In this document: positions 24,160-36,702 of the stretch, piece after piece
Layout: each line of letters begins with the position of its first letter
Numbering within the stretch: position 1 is the first letter of the stretch
Assembly (NCBI GenBank): GCA_029718625.1
Contig: CM056383.1
Location: forward strand, 24,157,930 to 24,221,929
Length of the DNA: 64,000 bases
Origin: Synaphobranchus kaupii
Taxonomy: Eukaryota > Chordata > Actinopteri > Anguilliformes > Synaphobranchidae
Reading direction: 5' to 3'
Notes under the pieces: model-generated
The model's database searches: none
Seen by the model: the letters and a program-made list of their open reading frames with translations, nothing else
What the model was told of the DNA's origin: nothing
Position numbers and translations under genes: made by a program

Positions 24160-24221
24160 CTACACCGAATAAGCAAACAAAGATCAGGACAGAGCTACAG
24201 ATGGTCAGTCCCAAAGGCATT

Positions 24222-24300
24222 ATATTACATTACATTAATTTAGCAGACACTCTTTTCCAGAGCAAGGAACAATGTCAAAGAATATAAGAGCATCCCCACG
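24222..24300. repeat. Common fish dispersed repeat remnant
   Basis: The run of ATTACATTACATTAATTTAG followed by CAGACACTCTTTTCCAGAGC is a widespread teleost repeat fragment. A shorter related piece (TTACATTACATTTACAT) is at 43623-43640. Its class is uncertain. Confidence 0.5.
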
Positions 24301-24437
24301 AGTTAAATGAGCAACAGTGATATAGAGCAGGCTAACAACACCACTATAGCAGATAATGTACACGCACCCCATAAACAAATGAAGATGGGTACAAGGCTTT
24401 GGACACTCAGTTCTAACTAGGGTTGTGCCGATTGATG

Positions 24438-24765
24438 ACGAGCCTCAAACCATCACTCTGCTGCCAGATATGCAGTAGGTATGGATGGATCACTTTAAGG
24501 GTCGTTTCTCCTGACTCATTTTCCTGCTGAACTGTCGTTTGATACCTCAGACCCCTTGATTTACAGCTTAATCTAGCCCAGTAAATTACAGCTTAATCTA
24601 GTTGTCCCCCCCCCCCCCAATTCCCATACATCTGTAAGAGCACCAGAAAATAAGACATCAAGTCTTTTGATGTTGTTGGGTTCTCCAGGTATGCAGTCGT
24701 TGGTGCAGGCCTCACCAGGAAGTCATGGCATGCAAAGGATATGTAACCAAATATTAAATATGAGG
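24438..24765. repeat. Degenerate copy of the shared foldback core
   Basis: GAGCCTCAAACCATCACTCT, then GTATGGATGGATCACTTTAAG and, further on, AAATAAGACATCAAGTC and TTTTGATGTTGTTGG match the inner core of the foldbacks at 11.75 and 21.1 kb. The second arm has decayed and is interrupted by a C homopolymer (about 24605-24619). No Tc1-type terminus remains next to it. Confidence 0.7.
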
Positions 24766-24964
24766 ACTCTATTTAAAGTGACGGACAAAGAAAATCCATA
24801 ATATGCTTATAACCATGTTATTTATGGCTATTAAGGTATGTATTGAGCATAATAATGCGCAAGGAATAAATTCCATTGCAATCTCGTTAAATTTCAGTCT
24901 ATCCTTATCTCTTTATTCCTATATGCTGAAAAAAAGGGTGGGGGCAAAAATTAGTCCAACGCGA

Positions 24965-25705
24965 ATAGAATAACTTTTATTTTCCCGTTTGGGAACTTCA
25001 GTTGTAGCCCCGGCAACAACAAAAAGACATAGACAGTGGGGCAGACCCACAACACACAAACAAACATATCAAATAAAGACATTCAATAGAATCATTGCAT
25101 TAATCAAGTGAATTAAAGTGTAATACAGCCATGATTAAAAATAGCCCCCACTGTCCCGAGATGTCCAGCGGCATTAAGCAGTGCAACACACAAACTGCAC
25201 CTCCACGACTCCAGTTCCTCAATACACGCAGTGTTGCAGTCTCTGTACATTGTCGAAACGGATCCACCGAACTGCGTCAACCTTCCCAGTCGTCACCTCA
25301 CTCCTCCCCCGCATTATCTTCTCCTTCCATTCCCTGGTTTCCTTTTGAAGATTTCCTGCACTCCCGGATCAGTCCCGACATCTTCAACTCCGGTGAAGAG
25401 CGATGGTAAACTTTGTTGCGGCAGATCCAACGGACATTCCCGAGCATATGTTGCAAATGCGTCTCCATGGTGACGACCACAAACAAAATTACATCGACTA
25501 GACAATTCGTTAATATTATAAAAACGAGCAGTAGGCGTGCCCTGAAAAATCTCCAGCCCGCTTCCCCATCCCACAACAGACACACAGCGCATGAAAAAAA
25601 CAAAAGACAAAAGCCTGACACAACAAAATACATTCAAATGAACAAACACGAGATACAGCTGGACTAGATGTCGCCATTACAGCGCCACGTGACGTCATCC
25701 TTATG
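24965..25705 (-). mobile_element. Half-LINE retroposon, copy 2 (inverted)
   Basis: Reverse-complement copy of 22651-23404. Its tail side is at 24965 (AATAGAATAACTTTTATTTTC) and its head at about 25705 (GTGGCGCTGTAATGGCGACA read on the minus strand). The frame encodes YARECPLDLPQQSLPSLFTG, then VEDVGTDPGVQEIFKRKPGN. Both copies join the same LINE 5' portion to the same 3' tail, implying amplification of a pre-formed deleted element. With copy 1 it forms a 1.56-kb-spaced inverted pair around the AZUL exon. Confidence 0.8.
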
Positions 25706-28278
25706 TGAATACATACCTTGATCTCATTACATAACTCCTCCCATAGTTTGAGGCAAATAAAACTGTCCTGTCCCACTAAGAAATCCTCTTTGAATCTGAG
25801 CCAAACCCCTACAATCATGTTTAGCTGACTTTGAGATGTATATTAATATACCTATTGAAATTTTCTTGAAAAGATATTTGGTGGGTGTGTAGTGGAACCT
25901 CTAACCACACTCTAACAACTACATTTGATAAGAGGGCAAAAATACGGGAGAGACTGAAGCCGTTCTTTAGCCGACATTTCGCAGTTTTAGCTAGTTTATT
26001 CTTGTTTGTCATCCGTTAATACATTCGATAATGGAGCAAAAATACAAGAGAGACTTAAGCTTCTGGTGATTGAACTTGTATGCGTTTTGAAGAAAATTGG
26101 ATCCCGAGTGGTTAAAATTGGACAGAGCATTGAGGAGACAGAACTAACTTTCATGCAACTTTTCAAATGTGACCTTTGGCCTCTGCTCCGGCAGCCATTT
26201 TGTTAGAAATTTTCCAGATGCTTTTCATAAATATTTAATTTGTGTCCAATGAACCATGTTGTTTGAACAATCAACTTCCTTTGGAAGGTCCAATCAGCCT
26301 TTAATTGGGTGAAAGGGATAATGGCCTCTATCGGTATGGCAAGTTTTAAAAAAAGCGACCAAGCCAAAAAGGAGGCACATAGACATCCACTAAGAAAAAT
26401 AATAACAAAACGTACAACAACAATAGCGTACCTTGCACGTTCTGGTCCTTGGCACCCGAATTAAGCCGGAAGTGTTTTCATTTTGATGTGTGGGGCATTA
26501 ACAAACCCATCTTGCAAAGGGTGTTTCATTGCTGTGCGTTTGGTGCATCCAACTCAATTCAATATGAGGTTTACTGTCAAATATGTGATCACTTACTTAA
26601 CAAATGAATTCCCATTTTATATAACCCCTGTGTGGTAACTGATAATTAGAAGCTCAGTTACCAATGTAGTCCATCTGGATATTTATAACGGTTAGGCCAC
26701 TATGTGCATGAAACATTTAAAGCCTCAATAATGACATTTGTTAAAAGATTCAAACAACATTTTTTTTCTCTTGTAAATAACAAATCGAAAAGAATAAAAC
26801 GTTACAGAAAATCGCATTTATCAATGAAGGAATGCTATTACCTTTAGTGGCACTAAGCTTGTTGCAGCAAATACAAAAAGGATAATAGAGGAAAAAAGAA
26901 ATACAGACAATTATAATAATTTTAGTCTGTGTGAAAATGCCAATCTGAATTTCCCATTCTGTAGGTACTACCCACCAGTGGTGTAAATTCCATTTTTTAA
27001 TGGTTAGTTTTAGAGGCCATGTGTCCACACTTTCACCAAAGTGTCTTTATGTAATCATTTCCAATAGAGCACAATGTGAATATGGGACTTTTATTCTTCA
27101 TGGCATGACAGTGTGGCTTAATAGGCTAAAAAATCCATCAAAACATGAAGTGTCTAATTAAGAAAAATGAAATGAAAATGAAAATTCTAGGATTGCAATT
27201 GTGGTTTGTATGAAAACCAGAATACTGAGGTCCCTGGGACCGAGTTTGAGAACCAGCGGTGTAACAGACAAGCCACACAAAACAAATTAAGGATCTCCAC
27301 TGAAATCAATAAAGCCCGGCGGGAATGTTAGGGCATTAGGTTAAGCCAGGATGACAAAACTGGGCCCTGGTAATTATTACTGTGCGGGCCAATAAGTCAC
27401 CCAGCTATCTTACGCATTTTCCTCGCATTTCTCACTCCTTGAGAGTTAATCACTGATTTGTTCACAGGACAAGGTTCTAATAAATGTTCACCTCGAACAA
27501 AAGCACTGGCCAACCACACAACAGGGAGTCCTGAAGGAGATTGAAGGGAGAAAAACAGCGATGTGGCGGTGGTGAACAGGGAAAGTGTGCACGCACACAC
27601 ACATACACCACGCACACACACAGGCCTCCTGTACAATAATACTGGTGCATTCTTGCTATACACATGACTCGAGTACTCACAAATGCTGTAATAGTGCAGA
27701 CTGCTAGCATAAAACAAGCGAGTGAAAGGACTAAAGATTTAAACAAGCAAAAAAAAGGCCTATTTCAAATGAATATTGTGCTGACCTTCATTGAAAGATC
27801 ATTTAAACCTTAAACATAAAAATGTCATTTAAACCTTAAACATAAAAACCAAGCCTGTGTACCTCTTTTCTTGGTATCTTGAAGAAAAACTTTAGGAAAA
27901 GGTGAATGCTCAATCAGCTCTCTCTGAATGACCTCGACTAAGACTACCAGACCATCTCCCGGGAAAAATACATGAAAATAAATGTATACAAATACTAGCC
28001 AATAACAATCCAAGTGTGGGACGGAAAAGATCCTCCTGGTGAGCAGGGGTCGATGTGGCAGTGCGAGACCCAATGGAGTACCATGCCCTCCAGCGGGTAG
28101 CACCTGCTAACCATTGCACAACTAGAACTACAAACCCATGGATGAGTTGCTCAAACACCGGCAGACTGAAAGGATACAAACATAGACTGTATAAAAATAT
28201 GGACAGTCACTGTGACGTCACCCATTGCCTTCCCACGGCCTCAGGATGTCTTTTTCACCGCCCACTTGTACAAAATGC
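25706..28278. other. UBE3A intron, repeats but no gene
   Basis: Holds a short direct repeat (ACATTTGATAAG...GGGAGAGACT near 25922 and a similar line near 26021). There is also one end of a dispersed element (GGGACCGAGTTTGAGAACC at 27236-27256, related to the termini at 51.35 and 52.03 kb), a CA-rich tract at 27584-27622 and a 23-bp tandem duplication at 27800-27848. No coding sequence supported. Confidence 0.6.
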
Positions 28279-29889
28279 GGCTGTGTTCCATTATGCATAC
28301 TTGCACTCTAGCCAGTGCGCATAGCACCATTTTGTTTGTCATTAGTGCATTCCGAACCGCAAGTATGCAAAAAGCAAGTATATTCTAAATATTCTTCCGT
28401 ACTTGACAAGACCCAGAATTTCAAGTGTGCATCGATGCACACTTGTACGGGTTTTTCGATCCCAGAGATCATTGCACTAACCATAGACTGTAGAAATATA
28501 GCGTAACAGGGCATGTAACCAAAACTGTCTTATGAGAGAGACAGCTTCGCTCAGTTAAAATGTAAAACACCGCGACCAAAATTGCTGCGGTAGCCTAACT
28601 ATATGCTACAGGTGTGCCGTTTTTCGACTCCCCTGCAAATGAACGCCCTGCGCATTTCTTTTGCTTAATTTCTCCAGTTAAAATGTAACGATAATACTGT
28701 GGATTGTGGTACGAGCTGTGAACCATGAACTGTAGATTGTTCTATTGATTGTGGTCGACCATAATGTAAAGAGTAACGATGTTGAACACATCTTTTTCAC
28801 TGGCAGGCAGAGGGTGGGATATCTTTCAAGTGTCACGAAGAGAAGTGCAAGGTATGATACTCAATAAAATTAGCTTACAGTAGCCTACGGTGTCTTAATC
28901 ACGTCTCTTAATAATATGCTATTATTTCATATCATACTATGCTGTCGCTTCGAATCGTGACACTTGAATATCCCACCCTCTGCCTGCTTTTTACCTCTTT
29001 ATTTTATGGTCCACCTCAATCAATAAGAGCAATTAGCCTACAATTGTGCAGCGTCTTTGTGACAGTTCTCTGTAAAAAGCGCTATACAAATAAAATTTTA
29101 TTGAATTTACAGTTCATAGCTATGCTGAGTATGCTCGTACCATAAGCCACAGTATTAACCTATCATTTTAAATTAAATTTAAATTAAGCAAAAGAGAAGC
29201 GCATGCTGTTCATAGCATGTTTGACGACTGCGTTTATGTGACGGGGGTTCTGCAGGGGAGTCGAAAAACGGGGGAAAAATTACACCAGCTCCATAGTTAA
29301 ATAAGCATATATTTTTCCCGGAAGCTGTACCGTTAACCGAAGCTGAGCTTGTGACAGTTACTGACAGCATGCCCTAAGCAGTAGAAGTATAATATGTCTG
29401 CATTATATTTAAGGCATCTTGCTATTCTGTTTTACTGCTGGTATGAGATGATCTGGCCTGATTCCGCCACTGCTTAGGTCGGGCTGTCCGTAACTGAGAT
29501 AAAAAACTATTTCCTCACATGATTCACACACAAAGTAGCTAGTTTCACCATGGCAGTAAAGTCTTAAACAATGAAAACGCAGAATTTGGCAAAACAATAT
29601 TTATTGTAAATAATGCCATGCACCATATCATTTGTAGACTAATTAATTTCAAATGCTTAGGCCTAATGGTGCTAACTGTAGCTAGGTTATCGAGTAAGGT
29701 AATTCGTGGAGGTGATTCTATTGTTTTTACTGTGTAAGGTCAAAGGTAGGTTATTCTGCTGACTATGTCATCAAGTGTGTTCCAAAATTGAAGCATACTT
29801 GCACTCCTGTATACTATCAAGTGTGTTCTTGCTAGTGTAATCTAGAATGCAAGTACGCAGAACGTAAGTGTGCATAATGGAACGCAGCC
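28279..29889. mobile_element. Imperfect large foldback, hAT-like ends
   Basis: GGCTGTGTTCCATTATGCAT at 28279 is mirrored by GTGCATAATGGAACGCAGCC ending at 29889. Further in, CGACTCCCCTGCA (about 28627) pairs with TGCAGGGGAGTCG (about 29250), and CAGGCAGAGGGTGGGATATC (about 28804) pairs with the complement near 28965-28988. The arms therefore nest around a centre near 28890. The right arm appears interrupted near 29070-29110 by a short AATAAAATTTTATTG-tailed segment. No clean target duplication and no ORF of note. Confidence 0.75.
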
Positions 29890-32800
29890 TGCATCTGCTC
29901 CATAGAGCCGAAGTGACGTTGTCAGGAGCAAGGTCAACCGGACATGGTCTGGGCACAGTATGATTGACAGTTCGGGTTGGCGAAGCCCATGACCTGACCT
30001 TAACCGAACCCACCATTTTCTATTGCAAAACGAACTTGCGGTAAATTTCCTTAACGTAGCTAATGTTTTATAATGTAACATTTCATTTTCAACCTCGATT
30101 TTACTGTGTCATTTATTCACATTTAACGTGTGAAATTTGTCACATAATGAAATAGTTCATTCAGTTATCTTCAATTTATATTCAGCTAACATCAGCTAAT
30201 TTGATTAGCTAGATAGCATACCAGCTGAGCACGGTAGCCAAGCTAGACACACTGCATCACCACACACGGACGAATATAGGGTAACGTTATTGCCATCAAC
30301 TATATTGACGGTCAATCAATCAGATACGTATATATATATATATATATATAGGCCTAAACAACCAAATAACTTAGCCTAATAACGTTAGGCTATTGTTCAA
30401 AATACCCGCCCGAACCTGTCCACTCATTAACAAATTTGAATACCCACCAGTTACAGTCTATGGCTAGATGCCATTTGTGGTTGCAAGCAAAATAAAACTT
30501 TATAGTTAAACTAACATTAGCGGCTCTTGGGACCTAGCTAGTTGGAGAAGCTGGCTAGTAATGTTAGCTAGGCAATCGCGGTAGCTAGCTAACATATATG
30601 GCCAGCCAGTTAGGCCATTGGGCAGCTAGTTAGGAGCACAGATATGGTTATTAGGACTTAAGAAAGTGGAATAACTGTTAAATTAAAACTTGTCATAAGC
30701 TATCGTTAGCTTGCTAGCTAAATGTTAAAACAACTTGCCATGAGCTATCATTAGCTTGCTAGCTAGCTAACCCAGCATTGCTAAGCAATGGTAACGTTCA
30801 TAGCAGGGGGAGTAGGGCGATTGCGGACAGGAGGAGGATTTCAGATACTCAACCCACAGTTTGGCTCCTTGCTCCAAGATGCCTCTAGTGTCGTAGCTAA
30901 ATGAATGCTAGCTGCTGCTACATCCCCTGCTGTCTCTCATCTCACAAAACAGTATTTTTTTTTGTAGTAAACAACATCATAGCTCGCTCCAAAATGAATA
31001 TGTGATGACAAACATGTTGAAGATGAGCGACAAGGCAACAGCTTGTTCAGGGTATGCTACTAAGGGATCTTCTCCATCAACCAGACTGCCACTCTAAAAC
31101 ACAGCCTGTCTTCTTGTCCTAAGACCCTAGGCGTTTTAGACCAATGATTGTTGTCTCACTCTTCTGGTCCCGCCCCTCCGAGCGAGTGCAGTGACCATAG
31201 ATATAACCAGTATATAGAACCAGTGACCCCAGTGATACAACCTGTCCCTGATTGGTCCTGAACAAATGTTAATACCCTGTCCAAACGACACAATAATAAA
31301 AAAAATCACATGGAGACATTAGACGAAGGAAAAACCTATTGCGACTACATTTACTTGTGGAAAAAATGTATTGACTTTGTATTTTGACAACATTGCTGCC
31401 ATTGACTTACATGGTGAAAGACTTATACTGGAGCCAACCGCAGTGGCACTAGTGAGCAACGGCACTATGGCTGCTCCCAGCCCAACCAGGTAGTGAGCTT
31501 CAAAACAAAAACCCGGTTTTGGCCCATTGGATACAACACTGTGTTTTATGTTGAATTCAAAAAGAAATGGATTACGATTTCAGAGATTTGAGTTTAACTT
31601 AACTTTCAGGAAAAGATCTGAATTAAATTTTTATAGAGATTTACTCTCCTCCGAGAGCTGAACACGAGACATACTTGAAGTTCAGAAGAGGTGCTCAAGT
31701 TTTTAGCCGAGATGAGAAAAGACTCAAACATTTAGGCGCAACAGTAAAGGCTGATGAAGCTTCAAATGTGTAAGACTGCCAACAGAAGAATGTAGGGTTG
31801 TCACAATATCCCATTTTCATATCGTCGATATGCCTTTAAGAAATATTGTGATATTCAATATAATCATTCGTATATAATTACAGTGGATTAATGACAACGT
31901 GAACAGAAGTAATTACCACGTGTGGCAGCATTGAGTTCTAATTGCAGTAGCCTTAGCGTTGCTTCTGGATCCATGTACATTTTGGCCAATCGTTTCCCGT
32001 TTCAGAAACAGAAATTAAAAAACAAGAAACAAATGGTTATGCTATATTCATTTTAAAAACAGAAATTGAAAAACGAGAATCAAATGGTTATTCGTTTTGG
32101 ATCTGTGTATAAATGAATGCCAATTGCAACATCCCGTACTGCCACTCATCTCACAAAACAGTTTTTTTTTCTCGTAACTGAGTAGCTTCATAGATCTTCA
32201 TAGATTGCTCCAAAATGAATGTGATGACAAACATGATGACGATGAGCGGCCGTCAATTAATTACGTTTCGAACTATGTCCACAAAACAATGTTGTGATGC
32301 AATGTTTGCTGTTATGTCTGCATATGACAAATTATGTATTGCCATCTCCTGTAGGCTCTCATAGGCATAATGTTATAATGCAGTCATGACTGTAGTTAGC
32401 TAAATGTTTTATGGGAAATGTTTGCAGTATTCCCATCCTTAGTTTGTAGCCAAACAATTCCCAGATTGGCGAAGTGGTGTTTTTCTTTGAAACAAGTTCA
32501 GCCATCTTCTCTTGCTTTCTCTTAACTAATAATGACGATCAGTCACGAGATAGGATAATACATTTACACCGGGGCTGTTACATCTACTGCACTAGCCCCC
32601 TCTGCAAGGATGAAAGAAAGCAATCAGACGTTGTAATTTGATTCTACATCCTACCTTACACTAACCTTCCACTGGAAATAGGAAAATCGATGTAATAACT
32701 ATCCTCACTCTGCTGTTAACATTGCACATCAGATAATTAATTAGTACCAGTATACGAATAGGCTAACGGTAACAAAATAATAAATACAGAGCAAATAATA

Positions 32801-34568
32801 ACCGAATTAATTGATTAGCCTGTACTTGCTTGTGACCATAGACATACAGTACACCTATAGATAATACATCTGTGATATGGGATGTATATGTCCACTCGTA
32901 TGGGCACAGGGTGACCTCGAAAATCACCAAAAACATGTGCGACTGAACAAAGTGGCCACTTTGGGTGCATATAACTTGAAAAGGGAAGGGGGTACAAGAA
33001 ATCTGAAGTCTGAAAAAAATTTGTTTTCACGACTAGCGAGGCGAAAGACGGAGGTTTTGAAAAAATTGCAGGAGGCCATATCTCGGAAACGACATGTGCT
33101 TATGCATTTTACAGTCTGTGGCTGTGGAAAATCCGTTTAGAGTGCCTGCATGTTTTAATAAAAATATCAATATTTGGCGCCAGTGTATCGATAACGTATC
33201 GCAAGAGGAAGTATGACGATATATTCCAGTATCGATATTTTGTCCCACCCCTAGCGTACAGTGTCTCCAACAGAACACCAACTCCATCAGTAGTGCTTTC
33301 AGGATAATAATTTAAAAAATCAAATGCATTGTGAAATTTATTTATTTATTTTCATTTTCAACTGGAACCATTTCCTATGATGCATGCAGCCTGAGACTGC
33401 CGAACACAATGGAATAAGTGGCACAGCTTAGAAACGCTGTTGAGCCAAAACACACTAAACATTTCCTTTTAACTTACTTGGCTGCACAATTAATACCGTA
33501 TTGTAAGTGTGAACTTCCCGTTTCTAATCTGTTGGGCTACTCTCCTCATTGTGCACATAGTTTAAGAGTGTAGCAATTAGTTCTTACATATCAGGCTAAT
33601 TTTGGGCTCAGCACTGCCATACTCGATCAAGGCTGCAACAACTAATCCATTTAATTGACGATAAAATAATAACTGATTTTAACTTTTATAGTGATTAATC
33701 ACTATAATAATTTAAGATCCTAATGCTTTCTCCAAGGTGTCCATCATGACTGAGCACAGCTGGTCGCTTTGGGGAAATGACTGAAATAGCAGGGCTGTTG
33801 TAGATAAATGTGTTCCCTTCTCTGAACCTAATTAAGCCTATTTGTTTGAACGTGTTGTGGGTAGGTGGGCATCTAATAGAATGACTTCATAATGAAATCC
33901 AATCTAAGAAATTGAGAGACCGGAATGGTTGTCAGAGTATTGTTCAGAATCCATAATTTTGTTTTATTTTTCTATAGATTATTCAAAAGATAACTGAGAC
34001 AATAACTGAGAAATTGATGACAAAACAATCGACAGCTGCTTACTTACTTAACGTGAAGCGCAACCAACTCATTTGTGTACATGCCTAATCCCTTCACTCT
34101 CATTGCTACATTTAGGAGCAGGTAGATCCTAAAATGTTAGCCATTTGAAAATGGAAAAGCATGTTTTTTGTGGACATTATGCAGGTTGCAATTCTGCATA
34201 TATGACCCCGTATCAATTCCAGCACGTCAACAGTTCTCATTCTATGGCCAAAGTGCCAGCTGATAGCGAGCAGCTCTTGCAAATCCATTTTGATCCATGC
34301 ACGCCATCTACAACTGGATGAGAGACCCAAGCTCGATTTTATTATAAACCATGAACAATGAAAACAGAAGAGAATGGACAGAATGACAAAGCTACTCGGG
34401 TCAATGACATGACGTGATTTTTTTGTGTCCGAATTCATTACTTTCCTAAAAACAATAATAAAAAAAAACATGTTATATATCAAACTGCACTACAATATCT
34501 CCTTTATGAGAAACCCTTCTCATTTTATTGAAATTCAATTTATTTTTCGAGTTTTGGTGTTCTAAAGT
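29890..34568. other. UBE3A intron, repeat-rich, no gene
   Basis: Contains a TA dinucleotide run at 30328-30351 and a GCTAGC-rich stretch at 30520-30790 with a 44-bp near-tandem unit (30680 and 30724). A diverged direct repeat lies at about 30905-31040 and 32115-32250 (TCTCATCTCACAAAACAGT; CCAAAATGAAT, then GATGACAAACAT). Two hAT-like termini (TAGGGTTGTCACAATAT at 31794 and TATTTTGTCCCACCCCTAG at 33236) could delimit one old element, but their flanks do not match. An 87-residue ORF near 32877 has no recognisable domain. Confidence 0.55.
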
Positions 34569-36143
34569 CCCAAAATGTCAGGTGGTGCGACCGTCCGAAC
34601 ATACATGCAGAGAACAAAACTGCAATAAAAAGGATAATTTTCTCAATAATCAAATAGTTTGGCATGATTTTATGTTAGATTGCTTATAAATGACGGAAAG
34701 TAGTTTAACAGTCCTATTTCAAAACTATTCTATTACTTAAAAAACCTTTGTCCGAGAAATTGACTTCTCCAAATGTCAGGGGGGGCGACTGACATAAAAA
34801 TATAATTTTATGTACTGTGCCTGTAAGAAAACGATGCAACAGGGTGTGATATCACACAGAAGACCCCACAGGACCCCTGTAATGTAGTAACAAGGTTAGA
34901 AACTCTCCCACAAATATTACATAATTTGACGTTTTTGAGTAATGGTGAGGTTCAACTTACCATGTCAGGTGATATGACCCCTGGAAAACTATGAAAATTA
35001 GTTTTTATTCAGAAAATGTGTATTTGATTGAAAAAAATATGTATAACCTTGAGTTCAAGGACAAAAATGTATATAGGTGTTCAAGTTCATTCCTGTTAGA
35101 TTTGAATTGAGTTTGAAAAGTCAGGTGGTGCGACCAATATGTCAGGTGGCGCGACTAGAATTACAGTTAAACCAATTGAAAAAAGTGATGTTAATTAATG
35201 TGTTTGAAGATATTAAATACATTTTCTTAAATATATACATCTTTCTGTATGATATTAAGTTGTTTAAAGGTGAAAAAGTCATACTCTTCAAGAATATAAG
35301 ACTATATAACCAGAATTGATACTCAACGTTGCCTTTTAAGTTATTCTTTTTTTCATTCATTTTTGTAGATGCCATTATCAAGCAAAGAAAAAACAGCACG
35401 GATTAGAGATGGTTTAAAAAATCATCCAGTTGCATTTCATTATTGATATGTGTTCCTTGAGACTTGTTTTAAATGTTGAATGTGCAGTATTGTTTTGAAT
35501 GCTGACCTGAATGAAATGTTGTCCTCATTATTGAAATGTGTTCCTTGAGACTTGATGTTTCAGTTATATTTTTTAAGCATTGATCAAATGTTATCTTATT
35601 GACATTACCACTGTTGCAGGCCTGAATGAAATGTAATTGTATGATTAAGTTCCAGTATAAAATGCTCAGGTTTCAAATAAAAGCCAAATGAAACCAGAGT
35701 AAAATGCATTTACATATCCTTCTTTTTATGTCGTGAATATCAATCGTTACTGAGCACAATGTCAGGTGGCGCAACTGGTCATGGTCAGGTGGTGCGACCA
35801 GCAAATTTACATTTAAATGTATCCATTCCCATTGCAGTCTGCTAAATTAAATCAGAAATATAACTGAAAATCTTTAAATAATGTATACAAATAATTTTTA
35901 CTGTTAGAATATTTGTTTTCTTTCTCTCTATGGAAAATAAGGTGTTTGAAAACAAAAAGTGGTGGCCGTTTCCATACATGGAATAAAACTGCCATAAATA
36001 AAGAAATTAAAGTGGAATTTACCATGTGATGTGTATTTTACACATAACAATGATTCATATTTGCAGGTTTTCAGTAGTGGTAAATACATTAAAAGTGTAT
36101 TATTCAAAATTCATATATGGTCACGCCACCTGACATTTCTGGG
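34569..36143. repeat. AT-rich segment with eight copies of a 16-bp GTCAGGTGGYGCGACY motif
   Basis: Plus-strand copies start at 34577, 34775, 34964, 35120, 35141, 35761 and 35784. One reverse copy is at 36119-36134. The outermost copies are preceded by CCC(A)(G)AAATGTCAGG in opposite orientation (34569-34592 against 36119-36143), so they resemble short terminal inverted repeats with repeated subterminal sites inside. The background is AT-rich and without a convincing ORF. The best guess is a non-autonomous DNA transposon carrying a transposase-binding array, though I do not recognise the family. Confidence 0.7.
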
Positions 36144-36702
36144 TGGTAAAATCTGAAATCTTGTTTAAAAATGTATTTATATCACCTTAAAAGCTATGAA
36201 ACAAATATAAATACACAGGATACATTCTTGTGGAATTAAGAATTTATTTAAAATCCATTTTGGTCAGTATTTTTCTTTTTTCATTTTGAAAACCTTATTT
36301 GTCATTGACCCACTCCCCATTGACATCGGTTTGTGTACACAATTCAATGGGTGCCAAACATTTACTGTTTACTACACTGCATTTTAGACAAGTTCAACAT
36401 CAATATCAAAAGCAATTTGCATGAGTGACAATTAGTTAATTTTACAAGCTGTTGAAATTTTTCACTTGAAAAAAGGGTACAACCTTACAAGATTACATCT
36501 CAATATGCAAACTAACACTGTCTCCTACAGTCAGGGCATTCAACCTCCCCTCCATCTATGTACGATGCCCATAAATTAAACCAGGGTTTTTCAAACTTGG
36601 TCCTGAGGTCCACCTATGCATAGGCTACTGGTATATGTTACAGTCAATCTCTTGATCTGAAAACGGGTGTTCTTTCAGAATATTTTTTCCTTGAATTTAA
36701 CA
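36144..36702. other. UBE3A intron, no gene
   Basis: AT-rich. A stretch near 36588-36613 (TTTCAAACTTGGTCCTGAGG) resembles the terminus of the dispersed element found complete at 51351-52029. Nothing else recognised. Confidence 0.55.

Noticed and set aside
32877..33140. 87-residue ORF with basic stretch
   Set aside because: No recognisable domain, set among hAT-like remnants; openness is compatible with chance.
31794..33254. One complete hAT element
   Set aside because: The two termini are only loosely similar and the flanking 8-mers do not match, so I did not call it.
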